A stretch of DNA of 64,000 nucleotides. Source: SOIA01 sp964348015. Its GTDB lineage: Bacteria > Acidobacteriota > Aminicenantia > Aminicenantales > Aminicenantaceae. Both the position numbers and the translations under genes were made by a program. This document shows positions 1-8,682 of the stretch, in pieces. How positions within the stretch are numbered: the stretch's first letter is position 1; each line of letters starts with the position of its first letter. The stretch spans positions 124,001 through 188,000 of the forward strand of contig CAYGBC010000050.1 of assembly GCA_964348015.1 (NCBI GenBank). Direction: 5' to 3'. Under the pieces are notes generated by a model, which saw only the letters and a program-made list of their open reading frames with translations, was not told where the DNA came from and searched no databases.

Positions 1-353
1 TTTTCCGAATCAGAAAGTTTTTCGACTTTGACGTGGTCTTCTCTCTTGCGCAGCAGTATTTGTCTGAGAGCTTCGATGACTTCAGCGATATTGATGCCTT
101 TCGGACAGCGTGCGTTACATGTGAAGCATGACGCGCAGATCCAGATGGCTTTGGATTTCAGGAGTTCATCCTTGAAACCAAGCTGGGCATAACGGATGAT
201 CTGATTGGGAAGAATATCCATTTGGGAGACAGCCGGACAGCCCGCGGAGCACTTCCCGCATTGGTAGCAGGCGAGGAGATTCTGATTGCTTAATTCTTGA
301 ACCTTGGCGATGAAAGGGTCTTTTATTTTTTTCTTAGATATGTTGATTCTCAT
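1..353 (-). CDS. HdrC-like 4Fe-4S dicluster protein (3' end outside the window)
   Basis: Translated on the minus strand from the ATG at 353, this gives about 117 residues before the window edge. Two ferredoxin-type cysteine clusters are visible, CYQCGKCSAGCP near residue 29 and CASCFTCNARCP near residue 73, each able to ligate a [4Fe-4S] cluster. Their spacing and the short N-terminal helix match the HdrC subunit of heterodisulfide-reductase-like complexes, which passes electrons between a flavoprotein or HdrA and a CCG-domain HdrB. The partner genes would lie to the left of the window. A promoter-like pair (TTGACA/TTTACT) lies upstream. The complete length and partners cannot be seen. A succinate dehydrogenase or glycolate oxidase iron-sulfur subunit is a less likely alternative. 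Confidence 0.8.
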   Translation of the reverse strand, partial: MRINISKKKIKDPFIAKVQELSNQNLLACYQCGKCSAGCPAVSQMDILPNQIIRYAQLGFKDELLKSKAIWICASCFTCNARCPKGINIAEVIEALRQILLRKREDHVKVEKLSDSE

Positions 354-429
354 GAGAATCCGTTCTTTCAAAATAAGGGGCAAATCCCTATAGTTAATAT
401 AGGAATTATAGAGAAAAGGATTACTTTAC

Positions 430-458
430 AGTAAAACACAATTCCAAAAATGTGTCAA
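430..458 (-). promoter_or_regulatory. Putative promoter of the HdrC-like gene
   Basis: Read on the minus strand, TTGACA (453-458) is followed after 17 bases by TTTACT (430-435). The -10 element lies inside a small perfect dyad, TTTACTGTAAA. A second dyad-like AT-rich stretch with CTATA/TATAG arms lies between this and the gene start. Either dyad could be an operator, but this is inferred from sequence only. Confidence 0.4.
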
Positions 459-762
459 GAAGATTTCATAATATTTTAATATTTTCTACATCCGGCTTAA
501 AGGAAAAGAAAACAAGAATAGTTCAAGAGGAAGGAATTTCAGAGAAGATAGGGGAGAAGCTGTTGGAAATGCGCAGGTGTTCAAGCTATCAAATTGAAAC
601 TCAAGGGATTTATGGAGTATTCCATCTCGAAGGCCTGAAACCTGCAAAAGAATTCGTCGATGAGTCAAAGTCAAAGGAATGGATAATGCTCACATGAGAG
701 TCAGTATTGGCTCTGTTGGCATTCTGTCATCTGATTGAGTCGTGTTTACAATTGAATGGGAA

Positions 763-768
763 TATAAT
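763..768 (+). promoter_or_regulatory. Putative -10 element for the S46 peptidase gene
   Basis: A perfect TATAAT lies 89 bases upstream of the chosen ATG. The -35 position 17 bases further up does not match TTGACA; a TTTACA is present, but only 12 bases away. It is therefore a weak call based mainly on the -10 hexamer. Confidence 0.3.
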
Positions 769-857
769 AACCTTTAAAATCAATCCTTAGAGGATTGAGT
801 GAACCGAGTCATCCCAAGACTCAATTGAGCCATCAATTCAGGAAAAAGGAGAGAGAT

Positions 858-3107
858 ATGATGAGAAAAACGCCTGTTTTCGTTATTTTCCTCTGCATGT
901 TAGGCTTGATTTCTTGCCGACCGGAATCACCCCAGCCCACTGATGCCGAGGAGGCATTGATCTATGAACCGGGGGGCATGTGGCTGCCGCAGCAAGTTCC
1001 GGAAATCCACGGCGAAACCCTAAAAAAGATGGGTCTGGATATTGACCCGGAAGTGTTTTCCAATCCCCTGCAATTCCCTTTGAATGCCATAATCAGTCTC
1101 GGAGGATGTTCGGCCTCATTCATCAGTCCGGACGGGCTGATCATCACAAACTACCATTGTGTCCGAGGATACCTGCAGTACAACTCGACCAGGGATAACA
1201 ACCTCCTCCACACAGGATTCCTGGCTAATAATCGTGAAGAGGAAATATCCGCCGGTCCGACGGCCCGGGTGTATGTCACCACCGCTGTCATCGATGTCAC
1301 TGACCGCATGTTGAAGGGGATAGACGAGATAGAAGACGGTCTCGAAAGGTACAGTGAAATGGAAAAACGGGAAAAGGCGATCATCAAGGAATTCGAGGAA
1401 GACAATCCTGATTCCCGCTGCGAGGTGGCCAACTTCTACGGCGGAGGGCAGTACTATGTGATTGTCAGGCTGGAAATCCGTGATGTCCGTCTGGTCTATG
1501 CTCCTCATCGAGGAATCGGAGAGTTCGGAGGAGACATCGACAACTGGATGTGGCCCCGCCACACCGGCGATTTTTCACTGCTCAGAGCTTATGTGGGGAA
1601 GAATGGCAAACCCGCGGATTACTCTGTGGATAATGTTCCGTTCAAACCGAAAGCCTATCTGCGCGTTTCCAAAGAGGGTTACAAGTCAGGGGACCTCGCT
1701 TTTGTTATCGGTTATCCCGGGAGCACCGAGCGGTTGACCACGGCCCTGGAAACTCGATTCGAGATTGATCAGCACCTGCCCTGGAGGATCGATTTTTTTC
1801 AGACCTACATTGATGCTGTCCATCAAACAGTCGGAGATGATAAAGATTTGGAGATCAAAGCCGCCCGAATAATATCCGGCCTGGAAAACAGCAAAAAGAA
1901 CTCTATCGGGGTCTTAGAAGGCGCTCGAAAAAAAGATATCGTCCGCGAGAAGCTCCAGAAAGAAAAGGAATTGCAGGAATGGATCGGGGATGATTCTGAG
2001 CGGAAAGACAAATACGGGACCATTATCCAGCAATTGGATAAGCTGTTTGAGACCCATCACGAATCATGGAAAGCGGATATGTTGGTGCGGTACATGGGGA
2101 GCGGATTTTTTTCTCCCTTAACCAGCGCGGCCGTGACCATTGTCCGGATGGCCGAGGAACGCCCGAAGCCGGATAACGAACGGGATCCCGCCTACCAGGA
2201 GCGCAACTGGAAACGGCTCGAACAAGTGCAGGTCAGCATGCAACGAACGTATTCGCGGGAGATCAACATGACCATGCTGGTCACAACCATTGCGGAGAGC
2301 CTGGAACTTCCTGATGAAGAACGCCCTGAGATTTTGGAAGACCTGTTTGGCGCTGCACGGGTCAGCGAGCAAGAAATCCGTCAGAAGGTTACCGCGCTTT
2401 TTGACGGATCCCGGATGGAAAACAGGGAATACCGTCTCAACCTGTTGAAGAATGCCAGCCTGGAAGATCTCAAAAAGAGCGAAGACACCTTGATCCAGTT
2501 TGCCCTGAAGCTCAGCCCGGCCATCGAGCAGCTCAAAGAAAGAGATAAACGTTACTCCGGCGCTTCGGTGCTACTCCGCCCCCATTATTATTATGCTTTG
2601 CGCGACTATTACGAGGGCAACATCGCCCCTGATGCCAACGGCACCATCCGCATTTCATTCGGTACGGTCCGCGGCTACAAACCGGCGCCGGATAAGGAGA
2701 AATACTTCCCGTTCACCAAAGTCTCTCAGGTCGTAGACAAATGGGTTCAATACAAGGGTGAGCAGCCGTTCGATGCTCCTGATTCGATCATCGAAGCCAT
2801 TCAGTCCGGACGTTTCGGTTCGTACATTTCTGAAGAAGCTGGAGAAGTACCCGTGAACCTGCTCACAGACCTTGACTCTACCGGAGGAAATTCAGGCTCG
2901 GCCACTCTCAACAGTAAAGCCGAATTCGCAGGCATACTCTTCGACGGGAACATAGAAGGAGTGGCCAGTGACCTGGTTTTCCTGCCTGACCTGACCAGAT
3001 CGATCCATGTCGATGTCCGCTATATCCTCTGGATTCTCGATGCCGTCGAGCACGCCGACCATATTCTGGAGGAGATAGGGATCGCACCTGAATTCTCACA
3101 TCAGTAA
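858..3107 (+). CDS. S46 family dipeptidyl-peptidase, DPP7-like, lipoprotein
   Basis: This is a 749-residue exported serine peptidase of family S46, which removes dipeptides from the N terminus of oligopeptides in the periplasm or on the surface. The catalytic residues are visible: His100 in NYHC, the Asp in GGDIDNWMWPRHTGDF (around 226-228) and Ser679 in GGNSGSA. Eighteen residues after the Ser, at the position that is Arg in DPP11 (Asp/Glu specific) and Gly in DPP7, there is Gly697, so a DPP7-like preference for hydrophobic P1 residues is inferred. The N terminus is a signal peptide ending in LISC, a lipobox. I chose the ATG at 858 because AAGGAG sits 6 bases upstream. The upstream in-frame TTG at 795 has no ribosome binding site and would put 21 polar residues before the signal peptide. 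Confidence 0.93.
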   Translation: MMRKTPVFVIFLCMLGLISCRPESPQPTDAEEALIYEPGGMWLPQQVPEIHGETLKKMGLDIDPEVFSNPLQFPLNAIISLGGCSASFISPDGLIITNYHCVRGYLQYNSTRDNNLLHTGFLANNREEEISAGPTARVYVTTAVIDVTDRMLKGIDEIEDGLERYSEMEKREKAIIKEFEEDNPDSRCEVANFYGGGQYYVIVRLEIRDVRLVYAPHRGIGEFGGDIDNWMWPRHTGDFSLLRAYVGKNGKPADYSVDNVPFKPKAYLRVSKEGYKSGDLAFVIGYPGSTERLTTALETRFEIDQHLPWRIDFFQTYIDAVHQTVGDDKDLEIKAARIISGLENSKKNSIGVLEGARKKDIVREKLQKEKELQEWIGDDSERKDKYGTIIQQLDKLFETHHESWKADMLVRYMGSGFFSPLTSAAVTIVRMAEERPKPDNERDPAYQERNWKRLEQVQVSMQRTYSREINMTMLVTTIAESLELPDEERPEILEDLFGAARVSEQEIRQKVTALFDGSRMENREYRLNLLKNASLEDLKKSEDTLIQFALKLSPAIEQLKERDKRYSGASVLLRPHYYYALRDYYEGNIAPDANGTIRISFGTVRGYKPAPDKEKYFPFTKVSQVVDKWVQYKGEQPFDAPDSIIEAIQSGRFGSYISEEAGEVPVNLLTDLDSTGGNSGSATLNSKAEFAGILFDGNIEGVASDLVFLPDLTRSIHVDVRYILWILDAVEHADHILEEIGIAPEFSHQ

Positions 3108-3239
3108 CAGAACTATTCACAGGGAATAAGCCAGCTCTACATCAAAACAGAGCTTGATTCCTGCTGACCTCAGGCTTTTGGACTGAGATGGAAACCGGGG
3201 TTTATCTGAGGAGAGCCTGAAAAAGTGCAGCGCAGCATT

Positions 3240-5414
3240 TCAAAATTTTCTCCATCCTCCAACGAGAAAAAGAAGGCAGAAGGAGTTCAGGAGGAAGAGA
3301 TAGGCGAGAAGTTGGGGGAGTCCGACCAGGGGAATTAAGACAGATGAGGCGGCAAGCGCTCCGAAGAAAGATCCGAGGAGATCCAATCCATAGCCCAAAC
3401 CATAATCCTTCTTTTCCTCCAAGAAGAGGCGATTAGAGACGACAAACAGATCCCCCCCAAGGAAACCGAGAGCCAGGAGAAACAGGAAGAAGAAGATTTC
3501 CGGAGGATGAAGTCTGAGGATGAATCGAAAGAGAAGGAGCAGGAACAAAAATCCTGCCTGGATGAGGATCAGGGGAATGAAACTAAACTTTTTTCGTCTT
3601 TTGCCTCTGAAAGAACCCAGGAAGAGGCCGACCATAAAGGATGTCAAAAGAAGAGCGATCCTTTGATAGAGGTATCCATAAAGAGTCTGGAAGGAAATGA
3701 TCACGATGATCTCAGCCACTATGGTCGTAAAACCCATCACAGCAAGAGGAACCAGGAAAAATGATGATTTTTTCTTTCCCCGCCAGAGGGTGATGAGGAA
3801 CATAATGAAGATGATCAAGGGAAAGTCCAAAAGCCAGAAACGCGGAAGCGATGAGAAGAAAGTGAAGATTTTTTTCTCTATGCCAATAAACTGCGTGCTC
3901 CATAGAACGGAATTGTAAAAATAACTGATCGGAGAGAAGTCCAGGTTGATGGCTTTTTTCCCGGATGAGACCTTTTCTTCTATCCTATCCACTCTGAGCG
4001 GATCGAGACGGGAAAAAAGGAATTGGGAGCTGACGTAGGTGTTCTGCAGGTCGAGTTCACCGATTTTCTGGCTGAGTACTTCTGGGTCTATTGATAACGG
4101 GCGTGTCGATGCGAGGAAGATGTTCGTGTCTCCAGGCACAATTTCAACCACAGGAAATGCTTCTTTAAGAGTGAAGTAAAGCGAAGACAGGAAATCCTGG
4201 AGTTCCGGACTGATGTAGTTTTCTGCCGAGGGCACCCGAAAAGAAAAAAGGCCTTGTTCTGTCAGCTTTTCTTTAGCCTCCAGGAAGAATTCTTTGGTAT
4301 AGAACCGATTGATCTGAGCGGTGGCCGGTTCAGGCAGGTTGAGGATGACCATATCGTATTTTTTTTGAGTTTGGGTGAGAAAGGCCCTCCCATCCTGATA
4401 GAATATTTGAACACGTTCATTGTTCAGAATTTTCTGCTCTCCTTCGGGTAAATGCCGGAAAGAAAAGCGAATGATCTCTGGATTGAGCTCTACGTAATCC
4501 ACCCGGGCCCTCGGATATTTCAGAATCTGCCTCAAACTTCCGGCAGTGCCACCGCCTATCAACAGGATGCTTTCTGCATCGGGATTCTGAAGAAGGGCAA
4601 AATGGACAGACTCTTCAGAAGAAGCCAGGTTGGGATAGGAAAAATCATGGAGATTGTTGTTGTAGAATGACACCTGCTCTTCGGTCTGGAGAACCTGAAG
4701 CTTTCCATACGGAGTGTCCTTGCTCTGAGCCAGATGAAAAGGCTCCCAGTAGATTTTTTGGCTGGGGAAATCCCCTAAACCGAATAGGACAAGCAGGATG
4801 AGGATCACAAGAGGGAAGAGAATGGGTTTCTTTCTTCGAAAAATCAGAAGGCTCAGCAGGATGGCGATCCCTCCGACAACGGCCGCTCCATGCCAGTTGG
4901 AGACAAAAGGAATGAGAAGAAAATAGACGATCAGGCCTGCGGATGCGGAGCCCAGAGACTCTAAGAAATAGACCTGATAGAGGTCTCCTTTCAGGAAATG
5001 GGCGTTGAAAACAAAAAGAATTCCTAAGGGGAAGCTGATACAGAATGAAAGTGTTAATGAAGAGATCAACATAGGGATAATTCCTGTGATCTGTCCAGGA
5101 AGGATGTTCAGGATGAAGCGGGAAAACCTGAGCCCGACCAGGCATGCGGGAAAAAGAAGAATAACCAGATAGTAGGCATGAATGAGCCGTGTTTGAGAAA
5201 ATCTCATTTTTTTGGCAGCGATGCTTCCGATACCTCCCCAGAGAAGCCATGCGGCGAGGATGAATCCAAAGGTGATTTCGTTCCCGTAGAAATGAGCAGA
5301 AAATTCTCTCAACAAAAAGATCTGGAAGGAGAGGGCGAGGAATCCCAGCAGAAAAGGCGGGAGAAGGTTTCTCAACTCCAGATTCCTGGAATAGGAGTGG
5401 AACAGTTTTCGCAT
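3240..5414 (-). CDS. Membrane protein with embedded spermidine-synthase-like SAM-fold domain
   Basis: About 724 residues. The N-terminal ~230 residues contain six or seven hydrophobic helices, residues ~250-500 form a Rossmann domain resembling spermidine synthase (LLIGGGTAGSL, then VDYVELNPEII, then YQDGRAFL), and the last ~190 residues are again membrane helices. The acidic catalytic motif of true spermidine synthases (a D-x-x-D-P type motif) is replaced by NLPEP, so aminopropyl transfer is doubtful. This layout matches the fused MFS/spermidine-synthase-like proteins of unknown function. The start is uncertain: the ATG chosen overlaps the upstream radical SAM gene by 43 bases; an upstream ATG at 5480 and a downstream TTG preceded by AGGA are alternatives. 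It is the last gene of the DUF362/radical SAM operon. Confidence 0.75.
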   Translation of the reverse strand: MRKLFHSYSRNLELRNLLPPFLLGFLALSFQIFLLREFSAHFYGNEITFGFILAAWLLWGGIGSIAAKKMRFSQTRLIHAYYLVILLFPACLVGLRFSRFILNILPGQITGIIPMLISSLTLSFCISFPLGILFVFNAHFLKGDLYQVYFLESLGSASAGLIVYFLLIPFVSNWHGAAVVGGIAILLSLLIFRRKKPILFPLVILILLVLFGLGDFPSQKIYWEPFHLAQSKDTPYGKLQVLQTEEQVSFYNNNLHDFSYPNLASSEESVHFALLQNPDAESILLIGGGTAGSLRQILKYPRARVDYVELNPEIIRFSFRHLPEGEQKILNNERVQIFYQDGRAFLTQTQKKYDMVILNLPEPATAQINRFYTKEFFLEAKEKLTEQGLFSFRVPSAENYISPELQDFLSSLYFTLKEAFPVVEIVPGDTNIFLASTRPLSIDPEVLSQKIGELDLQNTYVSSQFLFSRLDPLRVDRIEEKVSSGKKAINLDFSPISYFYNSVLWSTQFIGIEKKIFTFFSSLPRFWLLDFPLIIFIMFLITLWRGKKKSSFFLVPLAVMGFTTIVAEIIVIISFQTLYGYLYQRIALLLTSFMVGLFLGSFRGKRRKKFSFIPLILIQAGFLFLLLLFRFILRLHPPEIFFFLFLLALGFLGGDLFVVSNRLFLEEKKDYGLGYGLDLLGSFFGALAASSVLIPLVGLPQLLAYLFLLNSFCLLFLVGGWRKF

Positions 5415-6493
5415 CTCCCCGCAACGATACCGAGTTTTTGAATTGTGTAGCCGCCCCTTTGAATAACTGTGTTCTGGCATTTCGGGCAGTAAGTATTTTC
5501 GGCTCGGTGACCCGGAACGTTTCCCACATAGGCATAATGGAGGCCTTCCTCGATGGCGATCCTATGCGCTTTTTCCAAGGTGGATATCGGAGTGGAGGGG
5601 AGGTTTTTCATCAAATACATCGGATGAAATCGAGTGAAATGAACGGGGACATCCGGACCGATCTCTTTTCGGATCCACTGGCAGACACTCCGGAGCTCTT
5701 TGGTGCTGTCATTCAGCGTGGGGATGACGAGATAGACAATTTCCATCCAGATGTTGTTTTGGGCGATCGTTTTAATGGCTTCGAGCACGGGTTCCAGTTT
5801 TCCTCTGACGAAGGAAGAGTAAAAATCCTCCGAGAAGGATTTAAGGTCCACTTTTATCGCATCCACAACTTTCGTCAGGTCCACGAGTGGTTCAGGGTTG
5901 ATGTAACCTCCCGTGATGACTACGCTTTTGATTCCTTTTTTGCGCGCTTCAACTGAAGCGTCGTACATGTATTCATAAAAAATGATGGGCTCTGTGTAGG
6001 TGTGCGCGATTACGGGGCATTCGTATTTCTGGGCGATCTCCACCAATTTCCTCGGAGAGACGTCATAATTCCGGACTTGTTCCGGCCTCACTTGGGAGAT
6101 CTCCCAGTTCTGGCAGAATTTGCAGTTCACGTTGCATCCCGCAGTCGCGATAGAAAGCGCAGCACTTCCGGGGAGGTAATGAAAGAGGGGCTTTTTCTCG
6201 ATCGGATCATTGTTGAGAGCACAAAGTTTTCCGTAGACCAGGGTGTAGTAGGTCCCCCCGATGTTTTCTCTGACGCCGCAGTAGCCTCTCTCTTTATCAC
6301 CCAGTTTGCAGAACCGGGGGCAGAGCTCGCATTCGATCTCCCTGTCCGGATGCTTTTTATAGTACCGGGCCTCCACTTTCGAAAGAAGTTCCTCCCCGCT
6401 GAATGCGTAAAGGTCCATCAAAGCAGGGGAGAGGCCGGAGCCGGCCAGGAGAGCAGTTCCTCCCGCTGTTTTGAGAAAGTGTCTTCTTTTCAT
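5372..6493 (-). CDS. amrS: AmmeMemoRadiSam-type radical SAM enzyme with Tat signal
   Basis: 373 residues. The radical SAM motif CNVNCKFC lies near residue 120, typical of the pyruvate-formate-lyase-activase-like branch that includes the AmmeMemoRadiSam system enzyme. An N-terminal cysteine set (CELCPRFCKLGDKERGYCG) and a C-terminal CPKC...CENC pair suggest further metal binding. The protein starts with KRRHFLK and a hydrophobic segment, a twin-arginine-like signal, which is unusual for a radical SAM enzyme because reductant and SAM are cytoplasmic. The start overlaps the stop of the DUF362 gene by four bases (ATGA), implying translational coupling. The substrate is unknown. The AMMECR1 and Memo genes normally named with this family are not in view. 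Confidence 0.82.
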   Translation of the reverse strand: MKRRHFLKTAGGTALLAGSGLSPALMDLYAFSGEELLSKVEARYYKKHPDREIECELCPRFCKLGDKERGYCGVRENIGGTYYTLVYGKLCALNNDPIEKKPLFHYLPGSAALSIATAGCNVNCKFCQNWEISQVRPEQVRNYDVSPRKLVEIAQKYECPVIAHTYTEPIIFYEYMYDASVEARKKGIKSVVITGGYINPEPLVDLTKVVDAIKVDLKSFSEDFYSSFVRGKLEPVLEAIKTIAQNNIWMEIVYLVIPTLNDSTKELRSVCQWIRKEIGPDVPVHFTRFHPMYLMKNLPSTPISTLEKAHRIAIEEGLHYAYVGNVPGHRAENTYCPKCQNTVIQRGGYTIQKLGIVAGRCENCSTPIPGIWS

Positions 6494-7386
6494 AGCTCTT
6501 CCTCGATCAGTGTTATCTCTTTTGAATTTGCCTTTCCCAGACCCATCTTGGCTGCAGTCTGGAGGTACCGCGGCTCCCTGTTTTCTTCTTTCAGAGAAGG
6601 AAGTCCGTTCTCGGCCCTGAGTTTTTCAATGACCTTCCATCCGATAAAATCTGTGGCCACAGGATCCAAACCAAAGATGAGCGTTTCGTATGTCTTTGCC
6701 CAACGGGCATGGTAGGATGGCCCCCTGTGATACTGAACGACAAGGCCATCCAGTACGCTGAGCCTGTGCTTTCTCTGGACAGGTTCGGTCTCAAAAAGTT
6801 CTGCGACAAACGGATCACAGTTTGAATCATGGTATTTATTCGGATTATGGATGGCGCCGAAATAATTCTTCATTCCTGCCGTGACTCCGGCCAATCCGTG
6901 GTCTTTGAGGATGGCAAGGCTGACAGATGAAACGGCATGGTTGAGTTGTATTCTTGAGAAGCGGCTTCCGATGTTGAGGTGGGAGACCAGATTCGGATCA
7001 TACCCGATCCCTTGGGTATCTGTTCCCAGGATTTTCAGGCTGCTGCGGTCCAGTCTCAGGCGGTATCCCGCTTCTCTCAGCTCTCTGTTGGTTCTGTCCC
7101 ATATGAAGAGATTTTTTTCCGGAAATCCACTTGTGGTTATTAATTTTGTGAGTGAATGAGCGACTTCTGGACGAGTCGAAATCTTCCTGCCTCCGATGGT
7201 ATTGATCTTGATCCCAATCCTTTCGCCGCTTTTGAAAAGAGAGCGCAATCCTTCTTCAGTCTTTTGTGTGCCGAGCAAAAGCTGGATTCCTCTGGAGTAC
7301 ATCTGACTGAGCTTTTTCGAGTCGATGGAGTTGCCCTGGCTCACAACTCCTCTTCCCTTGATGAGAACAACTTTTGAAGGTGCCAT
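6490..7386 (-). CDS. DUF362 domain protein
   Basis: 298 residues matching the DUF362 family, which often occurs beside iron-sulfur proteins; its biochemical role is not established. Family features visible are the GIKINTIGG segment near residue 57, the conserved ILKDHGLAGVTAGMKNYFG stretch near residue 158, and the LDPVATDFIGWKVIEKLR segment near the C terminus. No signal peptide or ferredoxin cysteines are present, so this is the single-domain form. It is the first gene of a three-gene operon with the radical SAM enzyme and the membrane SAM-fold protein. AAGGAG lies about 12 bases before the ATG. Confidence 0.85.
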   Translation of the reverse strand: MAPSKVVLIKGRGVVSQGNSIDSKKLSQMYSRGIQLLLGTQKTEEGLRSLFKSGERIGIKINTIGGRKISTRPEVAHSLTKLITTSGFPEKNLFIWDRTNRELREAGYRLRLDRSSLKILGTDTQGIGYDPNLVSHLNIGSRFSRIQLNHAVSSVSLAILKDHGLAGVTAGMKNYFGAIHNPNKYHDSNCDPFVAELFETEPVQRKHRLSVLDGLVVQYHRGPSYHARWAKTYETLIFGLDPVATDFIGWKVIEKLRAENGLPSLKEENREPRYLQTAAKMGLGKANSKEITLIEEEL

Positions 7387-7555
7387 GACGATCTCAGACT
7401 CCTTTTAATATCATAACAACAATTCCAGAAAGTATGCAATAATCTGTTGCCCGCGCATTCCTTTACCCATAGTTTTGACAGCATTGGTCCTGCAAACCTT
7501 TGCCTGAATATTTCTCAATAATGGATATAATGAGGCTTTCCTCCCAAAGAAACAC

Positions 7556-7584
7556 TTGTCAAAAGAGAAAATTGAGCTTATAGT
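7556..7584 (+). promoter_or_regulatory. Promoter of the DUF6599 gene
   Basis: TTGTCA, a 17-base spacer, then TATAGT. The gap to the ATG leaves a leader of about 26 bases that contains GGAGTGATAAG before the start. Confidence 0.6.
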
Positions 7585-7617
7585 GAAAAAGCTGAGCGTC
7601 ATGAATGGAGTGATAAG

Positions 7618-8535
7618 ATGAAGTCAGGCTCGATTAAAATCTATCAGACTTTTCTGTGTATTATTCTGTTTGTCTCTGTCTTAAATGGGAAAGCCGGAGT
7701 ACTGAGCAACGAGGAAGAATCTTCTCTTCTTTCACTTTTGCCTAGGGTTGAAGCCTGGTCACTTTCTGAGGAACCGCAGAGCTACATTCCCGGGAATCTG
7801 TTTGAATACATCAACGGCGCTGCAGAAATCTATCTTGCGTATGATTTTAAGGAGTTGATGGTCGGCCTCTACGGGAAGAAGAAAGAGGCGGACGAGGCGG
7901 CATTGAGCGTTGAGATCTATGATATGGGGAGCGCGAAGAACTCTTTTGGGATTTACAGCGCCGAGAGGTTTGCCGAAAGCGAGTTTATTCCCATCGGTAA
8001 CCAGGGATACCTTGAGGAGGGAACACTGAACTTTTTAGTCGGGAGATACTACATCAAGCTTCTCTGTTTTGACTGTGGAGATGAATCGGATGAAGTCCTG
8101 AAATCCTTCTCCGGAATGATCGTTAAAAGCGTCAAGGACAAAGGAGAGCTTCCTTCTGCTCTCCGCTATTTCCCGAAGGAAGGGCTTGTCTCGAATAGCG
8201 AAAGGTTCATCCTGCGTAATTTTTTGGGATACGATTTTCTTCACGATGGGTACTCAGCCAACTACAAGCTCAAAGACCAGGAGTTCGACTGCTTCATCAT
8301 CGAGGGAACCGATGAACAGGATGCGCAGAGGATGTTGGAACAGTATCTCGAGAAAAAGAGCAATAGTGATATTCAGAAGACTAAGTTGGGCTTCCGGTTG
8401 AAAGACAGATATTACCACAATATATTCCTGGCCCTGAACGGAAATACAATCTTTGGGGTCATGAAGATCAGGGACGATTTTCAAGATATCGGGCAAAGGT
8501 ATCTGGCGATACTGCTCGAATCCTCGAAGAAATAA
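7618..8535 (+). CDS. DUF6599 family exported protein
   Basis: 305 residues with an N-terminal signal peptide (hydrophobic segment at residues ~8-25). The segment LFEYINGAAEIYLAYDF near residue 61, preceded by a stretch ending LLPRVEAWSL, is the hallmark I associate with DUF6599, a family of secreted bacterial proteins of unknown function. The rest alternates short beta-like and charged stretches with no catalytic motif that I recognise. It is transcribed alone from a clear promoter, divergently from the DUF362 operon, and followed by the AI-2E family gene with its own -10 element. Confidence 0.7.
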   Translation: MKSGSIKIYQTFLCIILFVSVLNGKAGVLSNEEESSLLSLLPRVEAWSLSEEPQSYIPGNLFEYINGAAEIYLAYDFKELMVGLYGKKKEADEAALSVEIYDMGSAKNSFGIYSAERFAESEFIPIGNQGYLEEGTLNFLVGRYYIKLLCFDCGDESDEVLKSFSGMIVKSVKDKGELPSALRYFPKEGLVSNSERFILRNFLGYDFLHDGYSANYKLKDQEFDCFIIEGTDEQDAQRMLEQYLEKKSNSDIQKTKLGFRLKDRYYHNIFLALNGNTIFGVMKIRDDFQDIGQRYLAILLESSKK

Positions 8536-8653
8536 CACGGAGAATGAATTTCCAGATAGCTTTCTACCTATCTGGCCGGAGCGAAAATTCAGGGTTCAGT
8601 AATTCAATATAAAACAAAAGGGTAGAGTGTTATGATTTTAATCCTGTTTGGAT

Positions 8654-8659
8654 TATAAT
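8654..8659 (+). promoter_or_regulatory. Putative -10 element for the AI-2E family gene
   Basis: A perfect TATAAT 24 bases before the chosen ATG. The -35 position (TATGAT) is a poor match, so strength is uncertain. Confidence 0.35.
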
Positions 8660-8682
8660 GAATGTGGCCTAAAAAGGATTTC

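Larger units (their letters stand above)
354..857. other. Divergent intergenic region between the HdrC-like gene and the S46 peptidase
   Basis: An AT-rich stretch of about 500 bases separates two divergent genes. It holds promoter-like elements for both sides. A GTG-started 81-codon frame (452-697, plus strand) and a 62-codon frame on the other strand lie within it, but neither has a ribosome binding site or a recognisable product, so I call neither a gene. No strong hairpin or RNA motif was found. Confidence 0.5.

Noticed and set aside
452..697. GTG-started 81-codon ORF upstream of the S46 peptidase
   Set aside because: No ribosome binding site, no recognisable product, and its start lies within the promoter region of the divergent HdrC-like gene.
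4645..5535. 296-codon minus-strand ORF inside the membrane SAM-fold gene
   Set aside because: An out-of-frame shadow; its translation is Pro/Arg/Ser-rich without domain sense, while the overlapping frame has clear membrane helices and SAM motifs.
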